Source of the DNA: Heterodera schachtii
Taxonomy: Eukaryota > Nematoda > Chromadorea > Rhabditida > Heteroderidae
Assembly: GCA_023374025.1 (NCBI GenBank)
Contig: SIJG01000027.1
Coordinates: 1,257,110 to 1,321,109, forward strand
Length of the DNA stretch: 64,000 bases
Direction: 5' to 3'
Numbering within the stretch: the first letter of the stretch is position 1; each line of letters starts with the position of its first letter. A program made the position numbers and the translations under genes. The notes beneath the pieces are model-generated. The model ran no database searches. It was not told where the DNA came from and saw only the letters and a program-made list of their open reading frames with translations. Shown here one piece after another: positions 10,102 to 21,198 of this stretch.

Positions 10102-10435
10102 TCTGTATCTAAAACGAAGTCAGCAAATCTCGAATATTTTTTCAAAAAAGCCCGTTTTACCAGGCGGCCCGGTCCAAAATTTTAGCCGGGCGCCCGCCAG
10201 ACAGCGGACTTTTTGAAAATTTATGGAACGAAATTAAAAATCGCGAAATAAGGGCAAAAATAAGTACGAAACGCCAAAATATGTTCAAAAATTTATTTTA
10301 AGGTCGAACATGTAAAATATGGATTTTTAAGGGAGAAGGTCCAAAATAAGTATTTCTAAGGTCGAATAAGTGAGATAAAAAGCAAAAATTTCGAATGTGT
10401 TTTCGTGCATTTTTCGGAGTTAAAGCCGCAGAAAA

Positions 10436-10920
10436 ATGATGTTTCATTCCTTCGCTATTCTCCGTTGTCCCTTTCTCTCCCTCTCTCTCTCTCGCTGTTC
10501 CGTCATTTTCCTCTGTCTTCTTTCGCCTCCACTCTTTCCCTTCCTCCGTTTGCCTTTCCTTTTTCTCTTTTCTGTTGACACAATCCTTTGCCTTCTTTCC
10601 TTTGCTGCCGCCTGTTTTCTTTGTTGCTGTTGCCAACGGCAAATTCTTTTTCCCCTTTCCCTTCCCTTCCCTTTCTCACCACTCTTTTCTCCTACTCCCT
10701 TCCCCTCCCCTTTCATTCATTCATCATTAATTTGCTTTCTTCTCATTCCCTTCCCTTCCCTTTCTCACCACTCTTTTCTCCTACTCCCTTCCCCTCCCCT
10801 TTCATTAATTCATCATTAATTTGCTTTCTTCTCATTCCCTTCACTTCTCTTCCCTTTCTCTCCACTCTTTTCCCCTCCTCTCTTCCCCTTCCCTTCCCTC
10901 CCCTTTCATTCATTCACGGG
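10436..10920 (+). repeat. Pyrimidine-rich minisatellite inside repeat copy B
   Basis: Units of about 90 bp of the form CTTTCTTCTCATTCCCTTC...CCTTTCATTCATTCATCATTAATTTG recur three times between about 10655 and 10920, inside a CT-rich stretch starting near 10436. The same units (purine strand) are present in shortened form at 3615-3700. The overlapping ORFs on both strands are composition artefacts. The stretch 10102-10435 holds no gene. Confidence 0.8.
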
Positions 10921-10994
10921 GTTATTATCATTCTCTTTCCCTTCCTCTTTTCCACTCGTTTTTATTAATTTTTTGGGCCATTTTGATTTTATCT

Positions 10995-11562
10995 ATTGCT
11001 CAATTTCCAATGCATTTGTTTTATATCGTACAATACAAACAGCAGAAAAGGCGTCACTGCTCACTATCATTGCCATCGACAACCGCACTTTGCCAGCACG
11101 CCATCAATTCCATTGCCAATTGAATGTATTGACAAAATTGAACTGCATTACACGCTTATCATTGTGGTTGAAGGATTCAAATAATATTATTCATAAGCTT
11201 TCCTAAATATCATTTATTATTTATACAGTTCTGGGTTTTTGGGTAGGAAAATCAGTTTTTGATTTTTTACGAAGATTTGTTAAATTAATGTGTAACACCC
11301 CCAAAGTGTATGATGACCAAGACGTACGTGGAGTTCAGTGAGAATGAGTGTGTGTGGTGGTGTCTCTGTTCGTTATGGTCTCCGTCCCCATTTATGTGCA
11401 TCAAAGAACTCGCAAGTTTTTGTTCAAAAAAATCCGAAATACAACAACGGGAAAGAAATCAAAATTTCAATTTTTTCTCACCTACCGCGCGTTATTTTGC
11501 GCAAAACACGAAATTTTCAGCCCCAAATGAATGGTCAACACCAAAAATGGTCATGGTATCTC
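10995..11562. mobile_element. Insertion within repeat copy B relative to copy A
   Basis: In copy A, GATTTTATCT runs directly into CATGGTAGTG. In copy B, about 568 bp separate these, with TATCT on both sides, a possible 5-bp target duplication. The insert has no obvious TIR or ORF. It could equally be ancestral sequence deleted from copy A. Confidence 0.45.
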
Positions 11563-11566
11563 TCAT

Positions 11567-11749
11567 ATGGTAGTGTTCTTCTGTTTGGTGCTCACCATTG
11601 GTTGTTGGCCTTCAAATGGTGGATGGACACCATTTGGATTTGTACATTTGGGTGGTCTTGGGCTCAAAAATGCGGACCTGCTGGTAAGGGTCGTTTCGGA
11701 CGGAATTGGTGACTATTCCGCCGAGAAACACCGATTTTTCATTGATTGA
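11567..11749 (+). CDS. 60-codon ORF, second copy
   Basis: This is the second copy of the hydrophobic-start ORF of 1257-1439, differing by one residue (GDYS instead of GGYS). It is unrecognised and may be an exon because CTGCTG|GTAAGG lies within it. The coding status is uncertain. Confidence 0.3.
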   Translation: MVVFFCLVLTIGCWPSNGGWTPFGFVHLGGLGLKNADLLVRVVSDGIGDYSAEKHRFFID

Positions 11750-11943
11750 AAAGAAACACTCGTCTGCTGGTTTCTCTTAATTTTCATTCGCTTTTCTCGT
11801 GTCATCTCTTTTGATAATTTACCATGAATGGTTTTCATTTCAAATTCTTCGAATTTCTCTCCCCAACTCTTTCTAAAACGATTTTCCTTTTCACCAATTC
11901 GATTCGCATTTTCCCTTAAATTTTTAGATTTGATCTACGTCAA

Positions 11944-13476
11944 ATGGCTAATGATTCTCGCAGTTCTTCGAGCGCCTCCTCCCGTTCTCGCTCGCGTAGT
12001 CGCAGTCGTTCGCCACGCCGTCGCGAGCAGCGTCGGCGCCGCTCGCGTTCCACCTTTTCACGTTCTCCATCACCTGGCCAAAAACGACTTCACATCGGTT
12101 TGCTCACTGGAAAATAGGAATGCAAATAATTAAATGGATAAGGGTTGACTTTTGCCTTTAAGGTTTGCTGATGTTTTATGTTTAGGCAATTTGGACGAGT
12201 CGGTCCGTCGTCGGGACATTGAAGACGTTTTTGGGAAGTATGGACGGATCAGCGACTGTTGGATGGCCAGGTTTGATTCGATGTTGAAATATCTTTAAAT
12301 TTGCAATTAGCAGTTTAAAAGAAATGCGGGTTGCAAGTTGTATTTTTCAAAAATAACCACATAAAAAACGGTACTTTTCGGTTTTGGTCCTACACCTCAA
12401 AATTTTGAGTTCCTTTGGCGCGACGACTGTAAAAGATGCATTCTTGACCCCTTTGAAGAAATTTTGCTTAAGATTGTTGCATCTATGCCCCCAAAATAGG
12501 GCGCACACTAAAATGCCTTCAGCGTACCCTTTGTTGACATTTTTTAAAAATTTGAGGTGTAGGACCAAAACCGAAAAGTACCAAAAAAATGCAATTGCAT
12601 GGATGGACTTATTTGAATAGAAAAATCAGAAAACTTACCAAAAATCAGCTCTGTATCCCCCCATCCAGTTACCCTCCCTTCTACGCTTTCGTCGTGTTCG
12701 AAAACAACAAGGATGCGTCCGCCTGCATGAAGGACTTGGGCAACACGGCGTACATCAAAGGGTGTCGTGCGCGTGTTACGGTGGCTCTTCCAAGGTAAGC
12801 ATTTCTCTACGATTATTGTCGCGCAATAGCATTTTCGTGTTAAGAAAAGGATCTTCACTTGATGCCAATTCAATGTTCTACAAAATTCAGAGCCAGTTTT
12901 TCATTTTTAGCCAAATATTTTTTCCAGGAATGGTGCGACTTATCGTCGCGGACCGCCGCCTCCTCCGCGACGTTATTACGACGAGGAGGACAGTCACCGA
13001 CGCCGTCGTCGTTCGCGTACTCGCTCGCCCCGTCGTAGGCGCTCGCCCAGTCGCTCGCGCAGTCGCACACCGCCGCGCCGCAGTCGTTCGCCTCGTCGTT
13101 CGGCGCGTCGCCAGCGCTCGCCGTCGCCGAAGAGAGAACGCAGAGACAGAGAGGAGAAGGTGAATTGGGAAACGAACAAAAAGGCAGAAGAAATGGGGTA
13201 ATAAATGACAAATTATTTATATGTAATTGTAAGTAAAAAATGGGGGGGGGGGAATTTGAGACTGAATAGCAAACGTACTTCGGATAAACCCTCCCCCCTT
13301 CCGAATATTAATATCATTTACATAAATCTAAATGTTCCCCCCATCCAAAGGACACAAAGCCCCGAGAAGCAGCAGATGAGCATGAACAACAGCAACCTAT
13401 CGCGGCCGAAGTCGACAACAGCAGGAAACGCCGCACACCGCCCAGCAGTCGCTCGTCCTCCGCCTCGGGCGATTAA
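11944..13476 (+). CDS. SR-family splicing factor, one RRM and RS domains
   Basis: A nuclear RNA-binding splicing regulator. There are five exons: 11944-12116 (approximate end), 12186-12270, 12669-12794, 12928-13159 and 13351-13476, all joining in frame. A short RS-rich start (SRSRSRSRSRSPRRR) precedes one RRM. RNP2 is LHIGNL, RNP1 is FYAFVVFE, and WMARYPPFYAFVVFE is close to the WVARNPPGFAFVEFE segment of SRSF3/SRSF7. A proline run and a long RS/RR domain follow, ending in SSRSSSASGD. The N-terminal RS stretch before the RRM is less usual for SRSF3/7 and recalls Tra2. The second intron (12271-12668) carries a MITE, and the fourth holds a G run. Likely phosphorylated by SR kinases, as is known for the family. 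Confidence 0.9.
12370..12582. mobile_element. MITE in an intron of the SR gene, ~32-bp TIRs
   Basis: GGTACTTTTCGGTTTTGGTC at 12370 is mirrored by GACCAAAACCGAAAAGTACC ending at 12582, and the inverted match extends through CTACACCTCAAA. The element is 213 bp and non-coding. A weak relative of the terminus (CCAAAACCGAAAAGTA) is seen near 18438-18453 in the capping-protein gene. Confidence 0.8.
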
Positions 13477-13978
13477 TGTGGTGGCGAACAAAGAATGGAT
13501 GGATGGAAGGGTTTTGATTGCTTTGGTTGAAATGATCGCTTATGGAACGATTAATTTGTTACTTTCGTCAGTTCAATCCCTTCAAAGGTATTGAGTCTCG
13601 AGGCGCTTTTTTGCCTGCTTTTGGTTAATAAATTTCATTTCTGGTTGCGTTTTTATAAACTTAAAATTGGGACTTTGGCGTTCAGTTTCGATTTTATACG
13701 CTTCTTCCCTAATTGGTCATTTTTGATGCTTCTTTAATTTAAAAATGTAGACAAATTTGCAAATGATCGTTTTCTGCATGAGTTTATTTTAACACAGCAT
13801 CCGTATTTTAAGACTACGTTTTTCATCGTCTTATCCCAGCAAAACACTGTAATAAAGCGCTAATTTTTATTGAAAGTTTAATGTTAAATTGTAGGTACAT
13901 AAAATAGGAACAAAGTTTAAATGAAAAATTCTGAATTAATTTAAATAAAATAATATTTTATGAATTTTCAATTTCTCT

Positions 13979-16454
13979 TCAATTAGCGCCGAAATGGAGG
14001 TTGAAGAATTGGTCACGGAAAAGTGAAGACCCTAAAAAATTAGAAACGAATTTAAAATAGTTGAAAAAAACGCACCAAACAAAAGAAACACAAGAAAAAC
14101 GGTGCTAACGGCGGAGTGAACGCGGACACTCCCTAAAATTGGGAAGCATTGAAAGAAAACGGGGCTTAAGATAAGGTAAGTTTTTGCTCTGACCGTCGGG
14201 CATTTCGTATTTGAAGAGGGGGCCGAAATTGGCCTCGACAATGTCCCCGGGGTTACGCAACGACACGGCCGGGAACAAGTCGAAAGAGTGGACGAGCATG
14301 TTGGTGGTGTCTGAAACGCTTAATTGATTTGAAAAGCCACGTAAAAGTGTTTTAAAAATCTCTTTTTGGCATTTTTCTCGACTGAAATGGGCCCAATTTG
14401 GTGCCGCCGCTTTTTCTCCGCCTCCCCCACCCACTCAGTCTCTCGCCGTTCTTCGTGTAAATGATTTGGTGCCGTGCCAAGTCAATGCCGCATCCGATCA
14501 CATCGCCGGCCCGGAAATTGGCATTGCCCCCGTAGCCACCGATGTTATGGCCAAAAATGAAGCCGTCGTCAAAGAAGGCGTAGGTGTCGTTGAGTTTGCC
14601 AATGCCCGTGCGGTTTAACGGCACCGATTTGGGCGCGAGGCCAATGCCAATGTCACTAATTGAGTTTGAAAAGAGTGGATTGAGGAGACGGGCACGTGCA
14701 TTACCGGCATTTAAGCCTCCTTAGCTATTTAGGCATTAAAATTGAGAAATTCTTCAAAAATCTGGGTTTCAGAGCATTTTTTAGATTGGCACATTTGCCA
14801 CAAGGCTTTTCATTTAACTTTCAAAATAAACAAAATCAGAAAAGCCTTTCAAAACCAAAAATATTCTTAGAAATGTTCAGGTAAATAAATGTCTGTCTTT
14901 GGCGAAATCCCCGGCTTTTCCCAAGGATTCCATGCAACTTATTAATGGTAAAAGCCAATAATGGCTCTATTCCAGTTTACGCGTCCAATGAGTGACCACC
15001 CTCACTTTTTTAACCATAACTTTTTTCTTACTTGGTCAATCCAAACATTCTTGGTATCATTCGAAAGCTTAAAGTTTAGGGAAGTTTTTGCATAGCAAAA
15101 TTCCCGGATAAATGCAATAGACAAAAAAATATATTCTTGAATATACGCGAAAAATTAAGAATTTCGGGTATTCTCATTGCAATTTTGTTCTTAATATAAG
15201 TATTTGTTTTTTTCTTGTATTTATAAATTCCCTAAACTTTAAGCTTTCGAATGATACCAAGAATGTTTGGATTGACCAAGTAAGAAAAAAGTTATGGTAT
15301 AAAAAAGTGAGGGTGGTCACTCATTGGACGCGTAAACTGGAAAAGAGCCAAAATAATTATTATACAATAACTTCATGAGAATTAAATTTTATAATTAATA
15401 AATAATTTTCATTTAAATATTATCCTTTTCCTTGTTACCGCGTGTTATTTCGCTGCAGCATAACAATTTTCACTTCAAAATAAATGATTCCCAACTTTTC
15501 GGACTGCGCAAATTTGGCACGGACAGAGCGATAAACTGAAAAATCAAAAAATAAATTAAATAATTAAAAATAATATTCATGAAATTTACATTCGTCCTTT
15601 CCACGGCAAACAATCTTCACCAATTTGGGCTTCAAAAGGAAAAGTTCGTGGTGACAATCTTCGGGGTTCCAATGGTTCTTAAAATTGGAAAAACAGCCAA
15701 TTTAAAATGAAAATTAAATAAAAATTAAAAAACGAATTAAAACACATTTTCGCATTTTGAGGAGTTTTCCTTCAGCTGCTCAATTTGGTTCTCCATTTGC
15801 TTAATCTTTCTTCTCAATTCATTCATTTCGCCTTGCGTTTCAAAATTGTCCGTCCATTCTTAAAAATTATAAAATGAAATTTATTTAATTAATAATTATT
15901 GCGTTAAACATTTAAAAATTCAAATTTAATACCTTCGGTCCCATTTCCGCTTTCTTCACTAATTGCAGTGGTCAATTCCGCTTGAAGGGACAATTGTTCA
16001 GCAAAAGAAAATTAATAAATAATTAGCAATATATTTCAAATAACTTTTAATCCCATTTATTTTAATTACACTCCTAATTTAATGTGTTAAATTGGCAAAA
16101 TAAAAGACCGGCCAAAATAAACCTCTGGAAAATTGGACACAGAATTTAAAAGATGTTTATAGTAATATCCATGAATTTGATAATTCTTTTGTGTTTTTCC
16201 CAAAGCCCGTTAGACAAGGGGACAATGATGATAAGCAGTGCATTTTCCATTGTCATACACATTTCCCATTTCTACGAGTTTTGCACAACAATTGCAAATG
16301 GATTCGTTCGCTCAATTTTGAGGATCCTCTCCCCCCCCCCCAAAAAAAAGTCACCGTCCGTTTCGATTTCGGCCCTTTTTGACGCCGCCAAAGGGAACTG
16401 ACAATGAGTGAAAGGCACAAAAAGGCAAATGACCAGCAGCAGAGGAGCACTCAT
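13979..16454 (-). CDS. Secreted SPRY-domain protein (SPRYSEC-like)
   Basis: The start at 16454 gives a clear signal peptide (MSAPLLLVICLFVPFTHC). A heptad-rich coiled coil follows (ELRRKIKQMENQIEQLKEN, about 15830-15770), then a B30.2/SPRY domain. Recognisable blocks are NHWNPEDCHHELFL, RSVRAKFAQSEKLGIIYFEV, DDGFIFGHN, FRAGDVIGCGIDLARHQIIY, TKNGERL and DLFPAVSLRNPGDIVEANFG, ending FRDQFFNLHFGAN. Signal peptide plus coiled coil plus single SPRY domain is the plan of cyst-nematode SPRYSEC effectors, which are secreted from gland cells into plant roots. The effector role is inference. About seven exons are spread over 2.5 kb. One intron carries a 388-bp MITE, and a poly-C tract (G in sense) lies at the end of exon 1. 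The stretch 13477-13978 upstream is AT-rich without a gene. Confidence 0.8.
14963..15350. mobile_element. MITE with ~115-bp inverted arms in a SPRY-gene intron
   Basis: GGCTCTATTCCAGTTTACGC at the left mirrors GCGTAAACTGGAAAAGAGCC at the right. The arms continue through AGTGACCACCCTCACTTTTT, TTGGTCAATCCAAACATTC and CTTGGTATCATTCGAAAGC to CTTAAAGTTTAGGG. The spacer is AT-rich. The inner-arm sequence CTTGGTATCATTCGAAAGC recurs at about 48917, so the two elements are related. No ORF. Confidence 0.85.
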
Positions 16455-17067
16455 TTTCCTATTATGCTTTTATTTCACTTTATTTTTAATTATTTTAAAA
16501 TTACTAAATTAAAATATGTTTAAGTATTTCTAATAAATGGAAATATTGGTAATTTCAGCAGAATGAAAATGCATCGACAAATGAACGGATAAACGGCGGC
16601 GGCGATTTTCACTTTCCAATAATTTTTCGGATGATTCACAAAAAGTGACGGGGCGTTTCGTTGATACTTTTTCTAATCAAAAACATAAGTTTAAACGAAT
16701 TTTACTACTGACTGTCTTACAATAGTTTGAGATAATATTATTTTTATTTTTTTAAACAGAAATGCATTCGAAATTTGAATTCGAAATAGAACTTTAGAAT
16801 TCTATTTGAAAAAATTGGATTGTTTTGTAGGTATACATAAATTTTAGAACAAAAGAAAAATTCCCATTTATACCGTAACCGAATTTTATGGAGAGTTTAA
16901 ATTTTAAATTTTATAAATAATTTAATTTGGCGTTATGTTGTTAATATTTTTTTTGTTTGTTTTTTATCCTCCGTTCCTTATTTTGTTGTTTTTTGTACAC
17001 CTCTACCATTTGATAATCATCATTTTAGGGTATTCTTTTAACATCAATTTTGGATTCCAACAATAAA
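16455..17067. other. Intergenic, AT-rich
   Basis: This lies between the divergent SPRY and capping-protein genes. It is AT-rich, with runs of T near 16940-16960, and no ORF or RNA gene that I can support. It must contain both promoters, but no motif stands out. Confidence 0.6.
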
Positions 17068-19052
17068 ATGATTGGGGAAGAGCTTACGGATGCTGACAAG
17101 GTTTTGCCAAGACAATTAATGCATCATTTAATTCTCATTAATTTTCCAATTCCATTTTCAAATTTTTAGGCTCGCATTGCGTCAGACATTCTGCTTCAGT
17201 CGCCGCCGGGCGAGTTCAACGAGGTGTTCAACGACGTGCGCACTCTTTTGCAGAACGACGCACTTTTGGAAAAGGGCGTCTGTCTGGATGCTGTCCGGCG
17301 CTACAACAAGGCACAGTTTGTGCCGGTCAACCCCGAGCCGGGCGCTGAACACCCGGCACGTTTTAGACCGAATAAAAAGGGGGGGGGGGACGGCCAAACC
17401 GGTGAAAACACGAAAAAATTAATCTAAAATTGAAATTTCAATGTTTTTGCCGACTTTATCACTTTTTAAAAATTATTTTTAAATCATTATGCCAACTAAT
17501 ATTAATAATTGGTTTTTTTGGCAGACTTTGATCACCGAACACAACGAATTGCCGGACGGACGTTTCGTGGACCCAAAAACGGGCCGTGTTTTCAAATACG
17601 ACCATTTGCGAAAGGAGGCGGCCGATGCGCAGCCGTCGGGGCCCAAGGAAATTGACGAAAAATTGGAGCCATGGCGAAAGGCACTGCAAAAGGTTTGCTT
17701 TTTGGCACTTTCTCCAATTTAGGGACTGACAATTTTAGTATTATTTAATGAGAAAAAATTGCGAAAAACCCAACGGGACTGACTTGTCCAGACCACAATT
17801 CTTCTTAATTGTTTGTTTGCTTTTTGAGGAGTTGGACGAGTACATTTACGAGCATTTCCATCTGACCGGCGTCGCCACTGTTTTCACGCCGTTGCAGCAC
17901 CAAAAAGAGCCGAAACTCATTCTGTGCATTGAGTCCCATCAGTTCCAGCCAAAAAACTATTGGTTTTGCATCAATGTAAAATATCTGTTGAATTTTCAAA
18001 TTGTTTTAGGAACGGTCGTTGGCGTTCCGAATGGCATTTGCCCAACTTTGACGGCTCCTCAAAAATGGCGGGGACTCTCCAAAAATGCACGGGCAAATTG
18101 CGTTTGCAGGTGCACTATTATGAAGACGGAAATGTGCAGCTGATTTCGGAGAAAGAGGCGACGGTGGAAGTGAAAATGACGGTGAGTCACAGCACAAAAC
18201 GATGTATTCAATGGAATTATTGGGGAAAATAAACACAAAATTAGACATTTTGGGGTACGTTTCGGGTTTGGGGGACGCGCAGAATTTGTGCGAGTTCGCT
18301 AATTGTAAGGTGTCAAAAAAGATAGCGTATATTCATGAAGAAACCTTCTCAAATTGTGGCATTTATGCCCCCATTATAATTTTGGCGCGTACTTTTTACA
18401 ATTCTACGCGTCCTTTGTTTTTAATTCAAATTAGGCCCCAAAACCGAAAAGTAGAAAACTTGAGGGGAAGGTGGGAAGGGGGGGGGGGCTAATTAGCGTT
18501 TTAATTGGGCAAAAGCCGAGGCTAATGAAGGTGAACGCGTCGTCGCCTTTCTGCGCGTTCGCTGTGCTATGGCCTCGTAGAGTGTTTTCTGACTTTGACC
18601 GAAGTGACTCTTTCTTTTTTTTTGTGTTGGCCTCCGGTCTAGAACAGTCGGACAATTAATGTCGAAAAAAAGGAAAAAAGCATCCAATTGTTTATTGTTT
18701 AGAATGACCGGGAGACGAGTGCACGTGAACTTTTGCGGGCAATTTGCGAAGCGGAGTCAGCTTATCAGGTTGGCACGATGTTACTCCCCTTTTGTATGTT
18801 CAATTTCGTGGATTACCAAAATGGACGTCTATAATCCTAGTTTTTGATAATTTGACTCATTATTCCCCCGTTTAGACCTCCATCCAGGAGTCCCAAGTGC
18901 AAATGGAGAGCACCTTCAAGGCGCTTCGCCGTCAGTTGCCCGTCACTCGCTCCAAGCTGAACTGGCTGAACTTCCACTCCTTCCGCATCACTCAACAGGA
19001 CATGAAACAGCCGCCGACGCCCACCGTCGCTGTCCAACAACAGTCCCAGTGA
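17068..19052 (+). CDS. cap-1: F-actin-capping protein subunit alpha
   Basis: Alpha subunit of the CapZ heterodimer, which caps actin barbed ends in the cytoplasm and in sarcomeres. Seven exons: 17068-17100, 17170-17355, 17525-17692, 17829-17962, 18010-18180, 18703-18768 and 18876-19052. Family blocks appear in order: [90 protein letters not shown] and TFKALRRQLPVTRSKLNWLN, ending in a Gln/Pro-rich tail. To keep frame, exon 2 must end at CCG before GCACGT, implying a GC-AG intron. That intron contains a G run and the fifth intron another. The symbol is by orthology to C. elegans cap-1. Confidence 0.93.
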
Positions 19053-20318
19053 AAAACAACAAATGAACGGACTGACGGACGGATGAATGACACCGCAACT
19101 AATTGGAGAGACACTTTCACGTCCTCACCACTCATTTGTTTAGCATTGTACTCATTCGTTCTTCATCTCATTAGGCTTATTGGGTGCGGGCATTTATTAG
19201 CCGTTTGGAATTGGTGTTTTGCGATTCCTCCCATTAAATTTGTCCAAATTTGGTTTCCAATTAACCCTAAATTTGGTGTCAATGCTCCGTCGTGCCCCGC
19301 CTAATTATTCGCTCATTTGCAGAAAAACATTTACTTATTTCTACAGTAATTGGTGTACTAAATCATAATCTGCTTGTGTCTGTTTCATCTCTTTCTTCAT
19401 TTGTCCGTGTGCTTTTTGTTTTGTTTTGTGCCTTCGTGAACATTCGCCATCCAAAAATTAAGGCAAGTGAAGGCATTTAACCGTTCCCAAGTCGACTTTT
19501 GACACTTACAAATTGAATTTTAATTATTTATTTTGCAGAATTTGGCGCTATCTCCCACCACCTCTCCGACTGATCAGTGATCAGCTTTGTCATTCCCTGC
19601 TGCTCGTACTGACTCATCTCCGCCGCTTGCGATTGATTTTTGATGGATTTTCCCTTTCTTTTTGTAAAACATACCCTCCCCCAAACTCTTCAGCATAAAT
19701 TATTTAAACTGAGCACACCAAATGCAGAAATACAAATTTGATGTGTCACCCCAAAATTGGACAATTCGTTCCAAATTATTGCCCATTTCAGTATCGATGC
19801 CATAAACAAATAAACGCGAAATATGCACAAATTGCAAAACATATGGAATACGTCCTATAAGCTTCAAACCAAGCTAAAAAATGTTTTCAGTGTGTTTTTA
19901 GGCCTTTCACAGTTCAGAAAAAAACGAATGTCCATATAAATACAAACCCTATTCATCACATCACGCATTTTCAAAGTACATCCTTGAAAAATTTGAAGCG
20001 AGGAAAGCCCAAATCCAAGAACGTACTTGAATCAAAGCACGACGAATTCCTACACTGTTATGGCCTTTTGTTCCTGGACAAATTTTGGCAAATTTAATTA
20101 AAGCATACAAAAAATGTCATTTGGTGATTTTAAAAGCCGTATATTCTACATTCTATGTACTTCTGAGTCTTTTTTTAATTTGATTCTTGCTGTTTATTTA
20201 GTTGTGCCATATTATCGACAATTGGTTTATTGCCTGGGACTGAATTTTACGTTTTTAATAGGCGTATTTTCTGTCCTAAAACAGAAGCATTATTTATTTC
20301 TCACACATACATAAAAAC
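19053..20318. other. Intergenic, no supportable gene
   Basis: AT-rich sequence following the capping-protein gene. Short ORFs such as 20114-20314 are hydrophobic but lack support. A CTGATCAGTGATCAG palindrome occurs at about 19570. Confidence 0.5.
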
Positions 20319-20509
20319 TAGAGTGCCACGGGACCGGGACCTGGTAGCGGACAACTGAGTACAACTGAGTACCAAGGTCCCGGTTTTGACCGGGACCGGG
20401 ACTAGTCCCGGTTTTTTCCCGGTTTTCCCAGCCAAAAATTCCCGGTTTTTCAACCCGAAAAGGTCCCGGTCCCGGGTTGGCCCAAAATTCCCGGTCCCGT
20501 GGCACTCTA
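20319..20509. mobile_element. hAT-type MITE, 191 bp, perfect 8-bp target duplication
   Basis: The termini are exact inverted repeats: TAGAGTGCCACGGGACCGGG at the left and its complement ending CCCGTGGCACTCTA at the right. The element is flanked on both sides by ATAAAAAC (20311-20318 and 20510-20517). The 8-bp duplication and a TAGAGTG end fit the hAT superfamily. The interior repeats CCCGGTTTT and CCGGGAC many times. It is non-coding. A diverged, left-truncated relative lies at 44583-44712. Confidence 0.9.
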
Positions 20510-20856
20510 ATAAAAACCTTAACATACATATTTTACTGCATATAATTTTTAATAATGAAGAGACGTTTTGAAAAAATTCCACTGAATCGAACAACTTCGA
20601 CTTCTAAAAGTAAATTTGTATTGATTAATTTAAATTTGCTAATTTTTGGAATTTTTAAATATAAAAATTTTATTTAAAAATCAAAATTTTACTTTGTAGT
20701 CTTTCTCTGTTAAGTATGCCTAATAACATTTAGATATACCTATATATATATATACATACCTATTAAATTTTAACCAAAAAAATCGCGAGAATTTTTTATA
20801 AGGATTGTTGGGTTTTACCCTTCCCCCCATAAAGGAAAACAGAATTTTTCAAAAAT

Positions 20857-21198
20857 TTATTTTTCTGATGGTAATTTACCATCTGTTTCAATTTCAAAAG
20901 AGTCATGCAAAACGTTCCAAGAAGTTATTAGGGTACCCGAATTCGAAAAAAGTTGTCGTAAATTCAATTCCTCCAATTTAGGCCTTCTAAAAACGTTCGA
21001 TCCATTGCAAATTAGCGCAAAAATGTTGCACAGTTTTCGCGGTGTTCGCCTTTCTTCCCATACCAACAACACATTTGAGTTGTCCTCCTCCTTCTCGTCG
21101 TGTACTTCAACAACAACAAAACGTACAAAAAGCAGCAACAGCAACGAGGCTGGCACAACGCCAACAAACGGCAAAAATTTGTCACCAAAAAAACGCAA
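20857..21198 (-). CDS. Possible exon(s) of an uncharacterised protein
   Basis: The C-terminal half (20860-21020) reads LRQLFSNSGTLITSWNVLHD and then EIETDGKLPSEK before a stop, which looks compositionally like protein. The N-terminal half is hydrophobic and less convincing, so the true gene structure is unclear. The opposite strand also has long ORFs here (21005-21340), and I cannot tell which is coding. Not recognised. Confidence 0.25.
   Translation of the reverse strand: MRFFGDKFLPFVGVVPASLLLLLFVRFVVVEVHDEKEEDNSNVLLVWEERRTPRKLCNIFALICNGSNVFRRPKLEELNLRQLFSNSGTLITSWNVLHDSFEIETDGKLPSEK

Larger units (their letters stand above)
10640..11830 (+). repeat. Older dispersed repeat, copy B
   Basis: This is the plus-strand counterpart of copy A (1195-1518 plus 3615-3700). 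The order is CT minisatellite, then TTATTATCATTCTCTTTCCC, then GATTTTATCT, a roughly 570-bp stretch absent from copy A, then the 190-bp block with the 60-codon ORF, and a tail to about 11815. Confidence 0.75.

Noticed and set aside
19570..19585. Recurrent TGATCAGTGATCA palindromes (also near 1577, 3520 and 57665) as one regulatory site
   Set aside because: Two are part of the Mutator-like TIR. The others are short and could arise by chance in this AT-rich background.
20114..20314. 66-codon hydrophobic ORF
   Set aside because: AT-rich DNA readily yields Phe/Leu/Ile-rich ORFs, and no splice sites or homology support it.
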